A stretch of 64,000 nucleotides of DNA from Bacillota bacterium (GCA_023401925.1 JAEXDA010000029.1:1-64000), one strand, 5' to 3'; shown: positions 44,826 through 53,253, counted from the first letter of the stretch. The notes: generated from the sequence alone by a model not told the origin. Made by a program: numbers and translations.

Positions 44826-45623
44826 TTATTTTTCAGCAACCGGTTCCTCTTTCAATAGATCCTGGATAACTTCCCCCGCGATGATCAATCCCGCAATCGG
44901 AGGAAGATAGGACATACTCCCGGGGATCTTTCGCCGTTTGGTGCAGTTCCAGCCCGGGTCCTCATCATCACGGTGGGGGCAGATGCATCCGCCGTGACAA
45001 GTGACTACCCCTTCTTTGGACTCCACCGGAACTTCCGTAGAATAGACCACTTTGACTCCGCTTTCAATCCCTTTTTCCCGCAAGGCTTTGCGAACCGATT
45101 TGGCCAGCGGACAGGTATGGGTTTTACTGATATCGTCAACCCGGAAGGACAAAGGATCGAACTTATTGCCTGTCCCCATGGAGGAAATCACCGGGATAGC
45201 GTTTTCTTTACAGTAACGGATTAAATCCACCTTGGACCAGACGGTGTCGATGGCGTCAACCACATAAGAAATTCTGCCGTGCAAGATGACATCAATATTT
45301 CGGGCATCTAAAAATTCTTTCCAGGATACCACGACAGCCTCCGGATTGATGGCCTTAACCCTTTCAGCCATGACTTCGACTTTGGGACGGCCGTAGGTTC
45401 CTTCAATGGCATGAATTTGCCGGTTGGTATTGGTCAAACAGATTTCATCGAAATCCACTAAAATGAGCCAGCCAACCCCAGCCCTGGCTAAAGCTTCAAC
45501 CGTATAAGCTCCAACACCTCCCAGACCAATTACAGCGACCCGGGCGCTGTTTAACTTGGCCAAACCTTCGCTGCCAATTAATAATTCGGTTCTACTAAAC
45601 CGGTGTTGGGCCAGTTCACTCAT
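44826..45623 (-). CDS. tcdA: tRNA threonylcarbamoyladenosine dehydratase
   Basis: A 265-residue E1-like (HesA/MoeB/ThiF) enzyme that uses ATP to cyclise t6A37 of tRNA. The nucleotide-binding stretch is VAVIGLGGVGAYTVEALARAGVGWLILVDFDEI (about residues 28-60), followed by NRQ, DAIDTVWSK and the Cys-containing GGCICPHRDD. The C-terminal PPIAGLIIAGEVIQDLL is typical of TcdA/YgdL. It stands alone; the MITE-like copy B lies between it and metY. Confidence 0.92.
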   Translation of the reverse strand: MSELAQHRFSRTELLIGSEGLAKLNSARVAVIGLGGVGAYTVEALARAGVGWLILVDFDEICLTNTNRQIHAIEGTYGRPKVEVMAERVKAINPEAVVVSWKEFLDARNIDVILHGRISYVVDAIDTVWSKVDLIRYCKENAIPVISSMGTGNKFDPLSFRVDDISKTHTCPLAKSVRKALREKGIESGVKVVYSTEVPVESKEGVVTCHGGCICPHRDDEDPGWNCTKRRKIPGSMSYLPPIAGLIIAGEVIQDLLKEEPVAEK

Positions 45624-45785
45624 GTTATGCCTCCTGCGTCTATATTTTTTGAATGGAGTCCATTTCGCTATTGGTTTTGGAAATCCTTTATGTTCGAATC
45701 AGGTAAAATGGTCATTTGCAAAAAAAGCTTTGATACTATTATACCCCGGGAAGGATTGGAATTGTGTAAGCAAAATATGAACAAA

Positions 45786-45846
45786 AAAGAAGCTGTTGCA
45801 AAATAAGATTTATCGAGGGAGAAATCACTTCTGCAACAGCTTCTTT
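45786..45846. repeat. MITE-like palindromic element, copy B (short)
   Basis: AAAGAAGCTGTTGCA and TGCAACAGCTTCTTT form a perfect 15-base inverted repeat around 31 bases. The left arm continues AAATAAGATTTATCGAGGGAGAAAT, which aligns with the inner arm of copy C (read as its complement), so this is an internally deleted relative. By position it can also act as a terminator for metY. Confidence 0.7.
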
Positions 45847-45860
45847 AAAGGTTTGGAATT

Positions 45861-47159
45861 TTATTTCTGCGAAATCGCTAATGCTTCATCAAGGGCTTCG
45901 ATGATATCATCCGGATGCTCGAGCCCGATGGATAACCGGATGAGGTCGGGTGTGAGTCCGCCTTCACGCTGCTGTTCCTCGCTCAATTGGGAATGGGATG
46001 TGGAGGACGGATGCAAAATTAAGCTCTTGGCATCGCCTACGTTGGCCAGATTCGAGAACAACGTGATATTGTCAATCAGTTTTACCGCCGCTTCATAGCC
46101 GCCTTTCACTCCAAAGACCACCATGCCGCCGAAACCATTTTGCAAGTATTTCTTAGCGACCGGATAGGTTGGGTCGTCGGGAAGACCGGGGTAACGTACC
46201 CAAGCCACTCGCGGGTCCTTTTTCAAAAATTCGGCAACTTTCAAGGCGTTATCGGAATGTTTTTCCATACGTACCGGCAATGTTTCAATACCTTGCGTAA
46301 AGATCCAGGCATTATCGGGGGAAAGTGTGGCCCCAAGGTTACGAAGAGGTACGGTACGGAAACGCAATGCGTAAGAAATCGGAGAGAGCGCTTCCGGAAG
46401 ATCATAGGCCCACTTTAAACCGTGATAATTGGGATCAGGCTGGGTCATTAAAGGGAACTTATCGTTCTTCCAGTTAAATTTGCCGGAATCGGTGATAATT
46501 CCTCCAATAGCGGAACCATGGCCTCCAAGCCATTTGGTGAGAGAATTGATGACGATATCGGCGCCATAATCGATAGCTCTCAGCAGGTAGGGAGTCGTAA
46601 ATGTACCGTCAACGATTAAGGGAATATTATGAGCATGGGCAATCTTGGCAACTTCGCCGACATCGGTAAAATCAAGCGCGGGATTGCCGATGGTTTCAAT
46701 ATATAGCAGTTTGGTTTTCGGAGTGATGGCTTTTTCAAAGTTTTGGGGATCTTTGGCATCGACAAACTTGGTGATAATGCCGAATTGGGGTAAGATAGCG
46801 TCAAACATCGTATAGGTCCCGCCATAGAGATTGTTGGCGGAAACGATTTCGTCCCCTTGTCCCGCAATCGTAATGATGGCATAGTGGATTGCGCTGGTAC
46901 CCGATGCAACGGATACTGAAGCGGCCCCACCCTCGAGTGCGGAGACACGGTCTTCAAGAACTGCATTGGTGGGATTACCGAGCCGGCTGTATATAAAGCC
47001 AAGTTCTTTCAAACCAAAGAGATTGGCGCCGTGTTCGGTATTTTTGAATACAAAGGAACTGGTGCGATGAACGGAAATGCCCCGCGATAAAGTGGTAGGA
47101 TCGGGAACCTGCCCCGCGTGAATGGAAAGTGTTTCAAACCGGTAATTGTTTTTGGCCAT
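45861..47159 (-). CDS. metY: O-acetylhomoserine sulfhydrylase
   Basis: A 432-residue PLP enzyme of the Cys/Met metabolism family. It makes homocysteine from O-acetylhomoserine and sulfide. Motifs are ETLSIHAGQ, YSRLGNPT, LEGGAASVSVASGTSA, VDGTFTTPYL, the PLP lysine in NSLTKWLGGHG and the C-terminal LSIGLEHPDDI. It matches the acetyl-specific MetA encoded at 55 kb. A consensus promoter lies at 47322-47351. No SAM riboswitch is seen in the leader. A second, diverged metY lies at 58.5 kb. Confidence 0.93.
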   Translation of the reverse strand: MAKNNYRFETLSIHAGQVPDPTTLSRGISVHRTSSFVFKNTEHGANLFGLKELGFIYSRLGNPTNAVLEDRVSALEGGAASVSVASGTSAIHYAIITIAGQGDEIVSANNLYGGTYTMFDAILPQFGIITKFVDAKDPQNFEKAITPKTKLLYIETIGNPALDFTDVGEVAKIAHAHNIPLIVDGTFTTPYLLRAIDYGADIVINSLTKWLGGHGSAIGGIITDSGKFNWKNDKFPLMTQPDPNYHGLKWAYDLPEALSPISYALRFRTVPLRNLGATLSPDNAWIFTQGIETLPVRMEKHSDNALKVAEFLKKDPRVAWVRYPGLPDDPTYPVAKKYLQNGFGGMVVFGVKGGYEAAVKLIDNITLFSNLANVGDAKSLILHPSSTSHSQLSEEQQREGGLTPDLIRLSIGLEHPDDIIEALDEALAISQK

Positions 47160-47321
47160 TGCAATTCTCCTTTATAAATATTTTTTTGAAAAACCAAAAT
47201 GTATCCGTCAGTTCTTACTCCGGTTTTGAGCCCCTTTTGAATGGTCTTTGGGTCATCCGGAATCACCAACAAAAAAATAAAATAAAACCTATATGTTTAG
47301 TAGGGAAATTAAATTATAAAA

Positions 47322-47351
47322 ATTATATCTTACTGATCCAATGATTGTCAA
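47322..47351 (-). promoter_or_regulatory. Promoter of metY (45.9 kb)
   Basis: On the minus strand TTGACA (47351-47346), 18 bases, TATAAT (47327-47322). Between it and the gene, ACCTATATGTTTAGTAGGG has partial symmetry and could be an operator; no riboswitch fold is evident in this leader of about 150 bases. The rest of the 486-base gap up to 47645 holds no gene. Confidence 0.75.
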
Positions 47352-47645
47352 CAAGAAAATTTCCCAATCGAAAACTACTTGGATTCCGGTATTCAATGAG
47401 GCTGTTAAATCCCTCACTAAGTAGTGAAATCGGGATAAAGGCCTTTCATTAAAATTATTGGATAAAGTATCACGCACTTCGAACCCGGCATACATTAAAA
47501 AAGATGTAGGAAATTCATACCGATCGGAACCGGTAGGAGTTTCCTAAAACTTAATCAAACCCCGGCCCAAAAAATGAAGCGTCGATCCGGATAGAGCCGA
47601 GGCTATTTTCTAAGTCTAGTTTGATAATGAAAGGGGTAGCAATAG

Positions 47646-48425
47646 ATGATCACCGAATTAAATATTCTGCCGGGTTTCAATAAATCCGGGATCCAGGAAG
47701 ATTTTGAGGAGCTTACACTGAAGGCGGGGGAGACCATATCGATAGTGGGCCCGACCGGAAGCGGCAAAACTGCTTTTATTACCGATATAGAATTACTGGC
47801 GCAAGGGGATACATCCACCAAACGACATATTTTGCTCAACCGGGAAGTGCCCGAGGACAGTATCCGTTATAATCCGGCTTTGAAACCGATTGCCATGATC
47901 ACTCAAAATACCAAATGCTTTGCGGATTTAGCGACTGAGGAGTTTCTGCAAATCCATGCCCGGGCCCGTTGTATTCAAAGTAAAACCATCATTGAGGAAA
48001 CCATTGAATTGGCTAATATTTTCACCGGTGAAAAAATTCAAAAGAATAATAAAGTCACGACCCTTTCCGGCGGTCAAACCCGTTCCCTGTTAATCGCCGA
48101 TGCTATTTTGATAGGGGCGGCGCCTATTGTATTATTGGATGAGATTGAGAACGCCGGCATTTTTAAACAGGAAGTATTGGAGATCATCCACGGGGCCGGG
48201 AAAATTATTATTTTTGTGACCCATGATCCGGTGATCGCCTTACATACTGAGAAAAGGGTGATTATGGAAAATGGCGGCGTCAAAAAGGTCCTTCAGCAAA
48301 ATGAGTTAGAAATATATGCCGCCCGGAATCTGGTTGAACTTGATAAAAGAGTGGGAGCCATTCGAGAGGAGTTACGAGCGGGCCATATTATTACGAGGGA
48401 ACTGGCCAATTTAAATTTTGCCTAA
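47646..48425 (+). CDS. Stand-alone ABC-type ATPase of an uncharacterised trio
   Basis: A 259-residue soluble ABC ATPase. Walker A is VGPTGSGKT (about residues 34-42), the Q-loop is MITQNTKC, the signature is LSGGQT (about 140), Walker B is APIVLLDEIENAG and the H-loop is VTHDP. No membrane partner or substrate-binding gene is close, so it is probably not a transporter subunit. It heads a tight set with a GTPase (23-base gap) and an Fe-S protein (1-base gap). Soluble ABC ATPases such as AtwA act in metalloenzyme activation, and that is a possible role here. Confidence 0.75.
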   Translation: MITELNILPGFNKSGIQEDFEELTLKAGETISIVGPTGSGKTAFITDIELLAQGDTSTKRHILLNREVPEDSIRYNPALKPIAMITQNTKCFADLATEEFLQIHARARCIQSKTIIEETIELANIFTGEKIQKNNKVTTLSGGQTRSLLIADAILIGAAPIVLLDEIENAGIFKQEVLEIIHGAGKIIIFVTHDPVIALHTEKRVIMENGGVKKVLQQNELEIYAARNLVELDKRVGAIREELRAGHIITRELANLNFA

Positions 48426-48448
48426 AAGGTACGAAGGAGTTGTAAAAA

Positions 48449-49159
48449 TTGAAGTTAGCGATTATAGCCGGACCACCGTCTGCCGGAAAAACTGCCCTTA
48501 TTAAACAAATTGTGGGCAATCTTCGAGATTCGATGCGGATTGTTTTTCTAAAAATTGATGTGGTAAAAGCTTATGAAGATATTGAACTTGAAATGGAATT
48601 CGGGATTCTGACCAAAAAGATTTATTCGGGGGATTTGTGTCCGGATCATGCCGGAGTGATGGTTCTTGGGGATGCGATTGAGTGGGCCTTCGCCAACAAG
48701 GCCGATTTGTTTATCGTTGAAAGCGCCGGTTTATGCTTGCGTTGTTCGCCGTACTTGAACCAGGGACTGGGGATTGTGGTCTTAAGTTCCATTTCGGGAA
48801 TTCATACCCCGGAAAAGATGGGGGCGATGGTGAGCTTGGCCGATGTGGCGGTCGTAACCAAAATTGATTTGGTAAGTCAGGCCGAACGGGAGGTGTTGAT
48901 TCAAAAAATCAAGGAGATTCACCCCGCTGTGATCTTACTGGAAACAAACGCTCTTCAGGGCACGTCCTTGCAGCGGCTCTATGAGCTCATTCGTAATTCG
49001 GGTGACATTTCCGAAGATAATTTATACTTGAAAGGGAATCCGCCGCTCGGTACTTGTACTATCTGTGTTGGCAAGAAAGATATCGGGTGGCGCAAACACT
49101 TTGGAGTTGTCAAGAAATTGGAAGGCAATATCGCCGACTATTTATATCGGGGTGAATGA
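48449..49159 (+). CDS. SIMIBI-class GTPase, HypB/CobW-like, of the trio
   Basis: A 236-residue P-loop NTPase. The P-loop is AGPPSAGKTALI (about residues 7-18), the switch regions contain FIVESAGLCLRC, and the base-recognition motif is TKIDLV, so it should use GTP. Cysteines occur in LCLRC, in the DLCPDHAG stretch and in GTCTICVGK, consistent with metal binding as in HypB and CobW chaperones, which deliver nickel or other metals. It lacks the HypB histidine-rich start. The trio organisation suggests a shared maturation task. Confidence 0.75.
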   Translation: MKLAIIAGPPSAGKTALIKQIVGNLRDSMRIVFLKIDVVKAYEDIELEMEFGILTKKIYSGDLCPDHAGVMVLGDAIEWAFANKADLFIVESAGLCLRCSPYLNQGLGIVVLSSISGIHTPEKMGAMVSLADVAVVTKIDLVSQAEREVLIQKIKEIHPAVILLETNALQGTSLQRLYELIRNSGDISEDNLYLKGNPPLGTCTICVGKKDIGWRKHFGVVKKLEGNIADYLYRGE

Positions 49160-49160
49160 A

Positions 49161-49811
49161 ATGACCATTGCAAAACTGTGGCATCCACCGGGCAAAAATT
49201 GCGGTTTATGCGGGGATGAGTCATGCCGGGATTTTTTACGGGCGGTTATTAATGAACAAAAAAGTTATAGCGACTGCCCTTATTATCAAGAACAGTCCCT
49301 GGCGGCGGAAGGACAGATGCGGGAAGCGATTTATACCGACTTGGATGTCCTAGGCCATCCTTATGATTTTGTTTTGAGCCCAATACCGGGGGAGATCTCG
49401 GCCCGGAAAATTGTATTGCCTTTCCGGGGCGACCTGGTAGAAAAGATGGAAATTGTAAAGGGTGATTATGTCATGGGCCGCCCCATGGGAGCCGGATGCC
49501 CGATTCCCCATGTTTTGGAAGTGATTGAAGCTGATCCCCTTACCGGCCTGCTTACAACATGGGTGGTAGGACCTAGAGTGTCCCGGGAAAAACCGGTCAA
49601 AGATGTCAAGGCCTATCATATGATAGGTTTTGACGGCCTGGCTGAACATGTCCGAAGAAAACCAGCGGTGGGATATAGGATGTCCTTTCTGCCAGGCTGC
49701 TGTATGATGAATTTGAACCATACCGGCCTGGTTAACATGGTGCTTGAAAAAAGTTACGGCACCCAAATCCGGGTGGAAGACATCAGGATACTGGCCGGAC
49801 CTGAGGGGTAA
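49161..49811 (+). CDS. Fe-S domain protein of the trio
   Basis: A 216-residue protein. The N terminus holds a four-cysteine motif (C14-GL-C17-GDES-C22 and C39 in SDCPYY), very like the [4Fe-4S] domain found in the corrinoid protein of CO dehydrogenase/acetyl-CoA synthase. The rest (about 45-216) is unfamiliar, with YVMGRPMGAGCPIPHVL and MSFLPGCCMMNLNHTGLVN, both Cys-rich and clearly conserved in style. I chose ATG at 49161, with GGGGTGA 6 bases upstream, one base after the GTPase stop. I do not recognise a named function. Confidence 0.7.
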   Translation: MTIAKLWHPPGKNCGLCGDESCRDFLRAVINEQKSYSDCPYYQEQSLAAEGQMREAIYTDLDVLGHPYDFVLSPIPGEISARKIVLPFRGDLVEKMEIVKGDYVMGRPMGAGCPIPHVLEVIEADPLTGLLTTWVVGPRVSREKPVKDVKAYHMIGFDGLAEHVRRKPAVGYRMSFLPGCCMMNLNHTGLVNMVLEKSYGTQIRVEDIRILAGPEG

Positions 49812-49836
49812 TGGGTCTGTTTATATTTCACCTTTG

Positions 49837-49949
49837 AAATTTTAATGAAAGAGGCTCTCGCAAAAGGAAATACGCCCCGGGCACGCCCGAAAAAGCGCGT
49901 ACACGCGACGTATTTCTCAGTGAACAGCCTTTAAAATTTTCATTAAAAT
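49837..49949. repeat. Large inverted repeat, possible divergent MITE-like copy D
   Basis: AAATTTTAATGAAAG and CTTTAAAATTTTCATTAAAATT, then GGAAATACG and CGTATTTC, pair over about 110 bases. Within the outer arms GAGGCTCTCGCAAAA and GAACAGCC resemble the ends of copies A-C (GGCTGTTGCAAAA), but the centre is GC-rich and different. It lies between convergent genes and overlaps the stop codon of the OMP-like gene, so it may act as a terminator. Confidence 0.5.
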
Positions 49950-50518
49950 TGATATCCTAGTTTGACGGAACCCTCGTACATCAGATCCGGAAGTTTTAGA
50001 TTGCCGGAACCAACCGTGACGTTTTCGTCGCTCAGGTTGTAATGAAAGGCAGCCCAAGGATTGATATACCAGTGATCGCTAAGTTTATATACATACCCGC
50101 AACCGAGGGTGAGGATTTTCTGAGAAAACTTGCCGCCAACACCGGTATTTTTGTTTTGAATCCGGCTGTCCCAAAATTCGACGCCTCCTGCCAGCCACAA
50201 ACCCTCCCGGTTTTCGTCCGGGAAATAATCCACAATCACCGCATTGACATCCAAATCCCAATCCTTGTAGCCCTTTGGAGTTACAAAACCAGGGATGGTG
50301 GTTTTGGTCCGAATCAGCCGGAGATTATAGTGGTCAAATCCTATCACTCCGCTGATGTAATGTCCTCCGGAAAGATAAGGCAGCGCATCAACTTCTATTC
50401 CAAAGGTAAGTCCGGGATCGCTTTGAGAAGCGGCAAGGGTTGTCATAGATAACCCCAGTGTCAGCAAGATTCCCAGGATGCAAATTCCCCAAACTTTCTG
50501 TGTTTGATTTTTAAACAT
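49943..50518 (-). CDS. Secreted beta-barrel protein, probably outer membrane
   Basis: A 191-residue protein with a signal peptide (about residues 10-30, ending TLA-ASQS). The mature part has about eight alternating strands with aromatic edges and ends KLGYQF, with the C-terminal Phe typical of outer-membrane beta-barrels. It resembles small OmpW-like or OmpA-barrel proteins by size and pattern only. It is the last gene of a likely operon behind the Acg-like nitroreductase (32 bases). It supports a diderm envelope. Confidence 0.68.
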   Translation of the reverse strand: MFKNQTQKVWGICILGILLTLGLSMTTLAASQSDPGLTFGIEVDALPYLSGGHYISGVIGFDHYNLRLIRTKTTIPGFVTPKGYKDWDLDVNAVIVDYFPDENREGLWLAGGVEFWDSRIQNKNTGVGGKFSQKILTLGCGYVYKLSDHWYINPWAAFHYNLSDENVTVGSGNLKLPDLMYEGSVKLGYQF

Positions 50519-50550
50519 CGATGATTCCTCCTAAATTTGAGTAGGGATGA

Positions 50551-51648
50551 TTATTGAATAACCGGAACCGGCCTTCGCAAACTGGCGGGATGGCCGTAGT
50601 TCTTAACATAACCAACCCGAAGTATCATTTGCGCCTCTTGAGAAATTCCCAACTTCTTTGAAAATGTTTCTTTCCAGGGACTTTCCTCTAAAGGAGCGCT
50701 CATGGGATGCACAGCCAGCTTTTTCCCGGTTGCCGCGATTAAAAATCTCTCTAATGAACGGCCGCTATCGATTAACGACGAAATGGCATCGTCATCGGAT
50801 GAAAGAACCACAAAACCGCTGCAATTTTCGGCTTGTTTTTTTGCCGAAGCGACGGTTTGATTCCTGAACGATTTTGACATCACGGTATTCTGCGTAAAGA
50901 AGTTCGAAACAAACCAGCGGGTGATACCTGAAAGTCCCAGGCTTTCAGGGGTTAAACCGTCTCTCTCCTTTAAGGCTTCTTTTTTGGAAAAACGAAACAA
51001 TCCTGCCAGTTCCTTTTGTTTTTGATCATGGGTTACTTGCTGTTTGGTAGCCTGAATGATGGCCTCTTGGATATATCGTCCCTCTGGGCTTTCAAGGGAA
51101 AAATAATGAAACTGCGGCCCGAGTGACTTTATCCATTTGGCATCCTGATCTGTTAATGACTTGCGTAAGTAAGGAATACGAATGGTATGCCGGTTTTTGA
51201 TGTCGTCCAATCTATCCGGTAAGGAAATGCTGTTTTTCGGATAAAAGGTTAATTCAGCAATTTCCTGATCGTGGGGATTGAGATTTTGGGCTAAAACCGT
51301 TACTTCCGGTTGTAAACCAAAACTCATGGCAGCTTCAACCATATTCTCGATAAATGCTCCCAGTGAGATTAATGTTTCACGGTTTTCAGGATCGACTTGC
51401 GGTAAAAGATGTTGACGATCAACAAGGACTCTGATTTTATTTTCGGCAATCATTTTGATCTTCCACATTTGCGCATTGTGGCTGCTGGGAGCTAAGGAAC
51501 CATAATGAATCAGTTGATCGATTTTATTCTTCAAATTCAGGTTTTCCAATTTTTCTTCTCCCTGAATCCTGCAGTCAAAACTGATGATGAAAAGACAGCC
51601 CAATAATAGAAAAAGTTGAATTTTTTGATGCATTTTAATCTTGCTCAC
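50551..51648 (-). CDS. Acg-like FMN-binding nitroreductase-fold protein with N-terminal anchor
   Basis: A 365-residue protein. A hydrophobic N terminus (about residues 9-26) could anchor or export it. It continues with a duplicated nitroreductase-fold domain: GSLAPSSHNAQMWKIKM (about 50-66) is the FMN-phosphate stretch of the family, and VLSSDDDAISSLIDSGRSLERFLI follows in the second half. The Acg family (Rv2032-like) has a lid that may sequester FMN rather than turn over substrates. The gene follows a TetR regulator in the same direction, with a MITE-like element between, and precedes the barrel protein. Confidence 0.75.
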   Translation of the reverse strand: MSKIKMHQKIQLFLLLGCLFIISFDCRIQGEEKLENLNLKNKIDQLIHYGSLAPSSHNAQMWKIKMIAENKIRVLVDRQHLLPQVDPENRETLISLGAFIENMVEAAMSFGLQPEVTVLAQNLNPHDQEIAELTFYPKNSISLPDRLDDIKNRHTIRIPYLRKSLTDQDAKWIKSLGPQFHYFSLESPEGRYIQEAIIQATKQQVTHDQKQKELAGLFRFSKKEALKERDGLTPESLGLSGITRWFVSNFFTQNTVMSKSFRNQTVASAKKQAENCSGFVVLSSDDDAISSLIDSGRSLERFLIAATGKKLAVHPMSAPLEESPWKETFSKKLGISQEAQMILRVGYVKNYGHPASLRRPVPVIQ

Positions 51649-51670
51649 CTCTTATTTTTTAAGATTGAAA

Positions 51671-51786
51671 AAGGCTGTTGCAAAAGGGATTGAAATCAAT
51701 GAGAAATACAATATATACCTTAAATAATGGGTAAAGTTTTACATATATTGTATTTCTCTATCGATAAAGCTTATTTTGCAACAGAC
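51671..51786. repeat. MITE-like palindromic element, copy C
   Basis: The ends AAGGCTGTTGCAAAA and TTTTGCAACAG are inverted, with inner arms TGAGAAATACAATATA and TATATTGTATTTCTC. The right arm (read on the minus strand) matches the left arm of copy A nearly base for base over TTATCGATAGAGAAATACAA. It lies between the TetR gene and the nitroreductase gene and encodes nothing. Confidence 0.8.
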
Positions 51787-51794
51787 CCCTATAG

Positions 51795-52436
51795 CTATGG
51801 TTTTAAGCTTTTGGTAATCAGCCGGGTCATCTCTGCAATCAAGGAGGGGATATCTTTATGGTAAGTATGGGCAATATATTTTTCTTTTTTTAGGATCATG
51901 TTGATAAAACCAATCATATTGCCATAGAGTATAAACGCTGTGTTTACAGGGTCAAGCTCTTTGGATATACTGCCGTCTTCAATACCTTGGCGAATGCTGT
52001 GAATCAGCAAATCGGCACTTTTATTTCCTTCAATGTAGTTGGCCCTTTTGTATTCATCCTGAGAAGCTAAATCTTCATCACGGTTTTCATAGTCGGCCAT
52101 CGCTTTAAAATAATGGGGATAGGTATTGGTAAACTCCAAGTAGGTTCGTCCGATGAATAAAACTTTTTCAAGCCCGTTTGCCGGCTGCTGCTTTTGAAGG
52201 GCGTCGAAGGTCAGCCTGTTTAGTATTTCGTAAGCCCGGCTGATAATGGCGTCATAAATTTGTTCCTTACTGGAAAAGTAAGCATAGACCGTCCTTTTAC
52301 TGTATTCCGCAGTCTTCGCAACCTCATCCATGGTGGCGTTATGAATTCCGTTGGCGAAAAACACTTTTTCAGCCGCGTTGATAATGTCTTCCTGACGTAG
52401 TTTCCGGAGTTGATTTTTCCGTTCTGTGGCGCCCAT
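51795..52436 (-). CDS. TetR family regulator (first of a divergent pair)
   Basis: A 213-residue protein. The N-terminal helix-turn-helix (about residues 14-60, with TMDEVAKTAEYSKRTVYAYFSSKEQIY) and the helical ligand domain (about 70-205) match TetR repressors. It is divergent from a second TetR gene, 229 bases away. A perfect 39-base palindrome and a half-degenerate copy lie upstream, so autorepression is likely. The nitroreductase and barrel-protein genes lie downstream in the same direction and could be its targets. Confidence 0.9.
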   Translation of the reverse strand: MGATERKNQLRKLRQEDIINAAEKVFFANGIHNATMDEVAKTAEYSKRTVYAYFSSKEQIYDAIISRAYEILNRLTFDALQKQQPANGLEKVLFIGRTYLEFTNTYPHYFKAMADYENRDEDLASQDEYKRANYIEGNKSADLLIHSIRQGIEDGSISKELDPVNTAFILYGNMIGFINMILKKEKYIAHTYHKDIPSLIAEMTRLITKSLKP

Positions 52437-52454
52437 AATTACCTCATCTTGATT

Positions 52455-52493
52455 ATACTAAAAAAGTAAACTGACAGTTTACTTTTTTAGTAT
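52455..52493. promoter_or_regulatory. Perfect palindromic operator upstream of the first tetR
   Basis: Positions 52455-52473 (ATACTAAAAAAGTAAACTG) and 52475-52493 are exact complements around one centre base. A second copy of the CTGACAGTTTACTTTT half, with a degraded opposite half, lies at about 52519-52549. The perfect dyad begins about 20 bases from the tetR start, as expected of an autoregulatory site. Confidence 0.85.
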
Positions 52494-52603
52494 AGCATAA
52501 ATTTATAAACTATACTAGTAAAAAATAACACTGACAGTTTACTTTTATTTGAATTCTTTTGGAGAGTTTCAAACCAAGTTATGAAATGGCTCTTTCCAAC
52601 CCC

Positions 52604-52632
52604 TTGACAAGAATCATCAGTTTGGCTATAAT
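52604..52632 (+). promoter_or_regulatory. Promoter of the second tetR operon
   Basis: TTGACA (52604-52609), 17 bases, TATAAT (52627-52632), both perfect consensus boxes. The -10 box is the start of the palindromic operator at 52628. Confidence 0.9.
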
Positions 52633-52664
52633 GACTTTAAACTCATTGAGTTTGGAGTCATTAT
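52628..52664. promoter_or_regulatory. Operator overlapping the -10 box of the second tetR
   Basis: ATAATGACTTTAAACTCA and TGAGTTTGGAGTCATTAT (18-base arms, two mismatches, one centre base) span from the -10 box to the base before the start codon. The ribosome binding site (GGAG at 52654-52657) is inside the right arm. A repressor bound here would block both RNA polymerase and the start of its own mRNA. Confidence 0.85.
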
Positions 52665-52665
52665 A

Positions 52666-53253
52666 ATGAAAATATCAAAACGAAAATTGCAAAAAGACCA
52701 GACCAGGGAGGGGATCCTTCAGGGGGCTCTGCATGAATTTGCTTCCAGAGGCTTTATTACCACCCGGACCAGTGATATTGCCGATGTAGCAGGCGTTTCC
52801 CACGGAACGGTTTTTGCGCATTTTGCCACCCGTGAGGATTTGTTAGTTGCTGTTATCGAAGAGTTCGGACGCAAGGTCGCCGGGCGAATTCACGAATTGG
52901 CAAGCCGGGGCGGGAGTGTGCGAGAGGTTCTCCAAGCTCACTTGGAAGGTCTTATTGAAGAGGAAGCTCTTTATTCCAGAATGGTCTTGGAAAGGTCCCT
53001 GTTGCCTGCTAATGCCCAAAGTGCTTTAGTGGCAATTCAATCAGCAATTTCCATCCATTTAAATCAAGCGGCAAGCCGCGAGATAACTTCAGGAGCGATT
53101 CGCCCCATTCCCATGCACTTTTTTTTTAATACCTGGATGGGATTGATTCATTATTATTTGAGCAATGCCGATTTATTTGCGCCGGGAGAGTCGGTTTTAA
53201 AGCGTTACGGGTCGGAATTGCTTGAATATTTCATAAGCTTGATGGCTCCGTAA
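52666..53253 (+). CDS. TetR family regulator (second of a divergent pair)
   Basis: A 195-residue TetR protein with an HTH (about residues 25-65; FITTRTSDIADVAGVSHGTVFAHFATREDLL) and a helical sensor domain. It leads a probable operon of four genes with a HEAT-like protein (39 bases on), a VOC protein and a zinc-ribbon protein. The operator at 52628-52664 overlaps its own promoter. The operon products would be induced together with it; the inducing signal is unknown. Confidence 0.88.
   Translation: MKISKRKLQKDQTREGILQGALHEFASRGFITTRTSDIADVAGVSHGTVFAHFATREDLLVAVIEEFGRKVAGRIHELASRGGSVREVLQAHLEGLIEEEALYSRMVLERSLLPANAQSALVAIQSAISIHLNQAASREITSGAIRPIPMHFFFNTWMGLIHYYLSNADLFAPGESVLKRYGSELLEYFISLMAP

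Noticed and set aside
45786..45846. A simple terminator only
   Set aside because: Its left arm matches copy C beyond the stem, so it is a member of the repeat family, though it may also terminate.
47160..47645. A SAM riboswitch in the leader of metY
   Set aside because: I looked for the GATGAGAGG, GGCAAC and GTGC blocks on the minus strand and saw none; only a promoter is present.
47646..49811. A complete ABC transporter for the trio
   Set aside because: There is no membrane protein or substrate-binding protein in or near the set.
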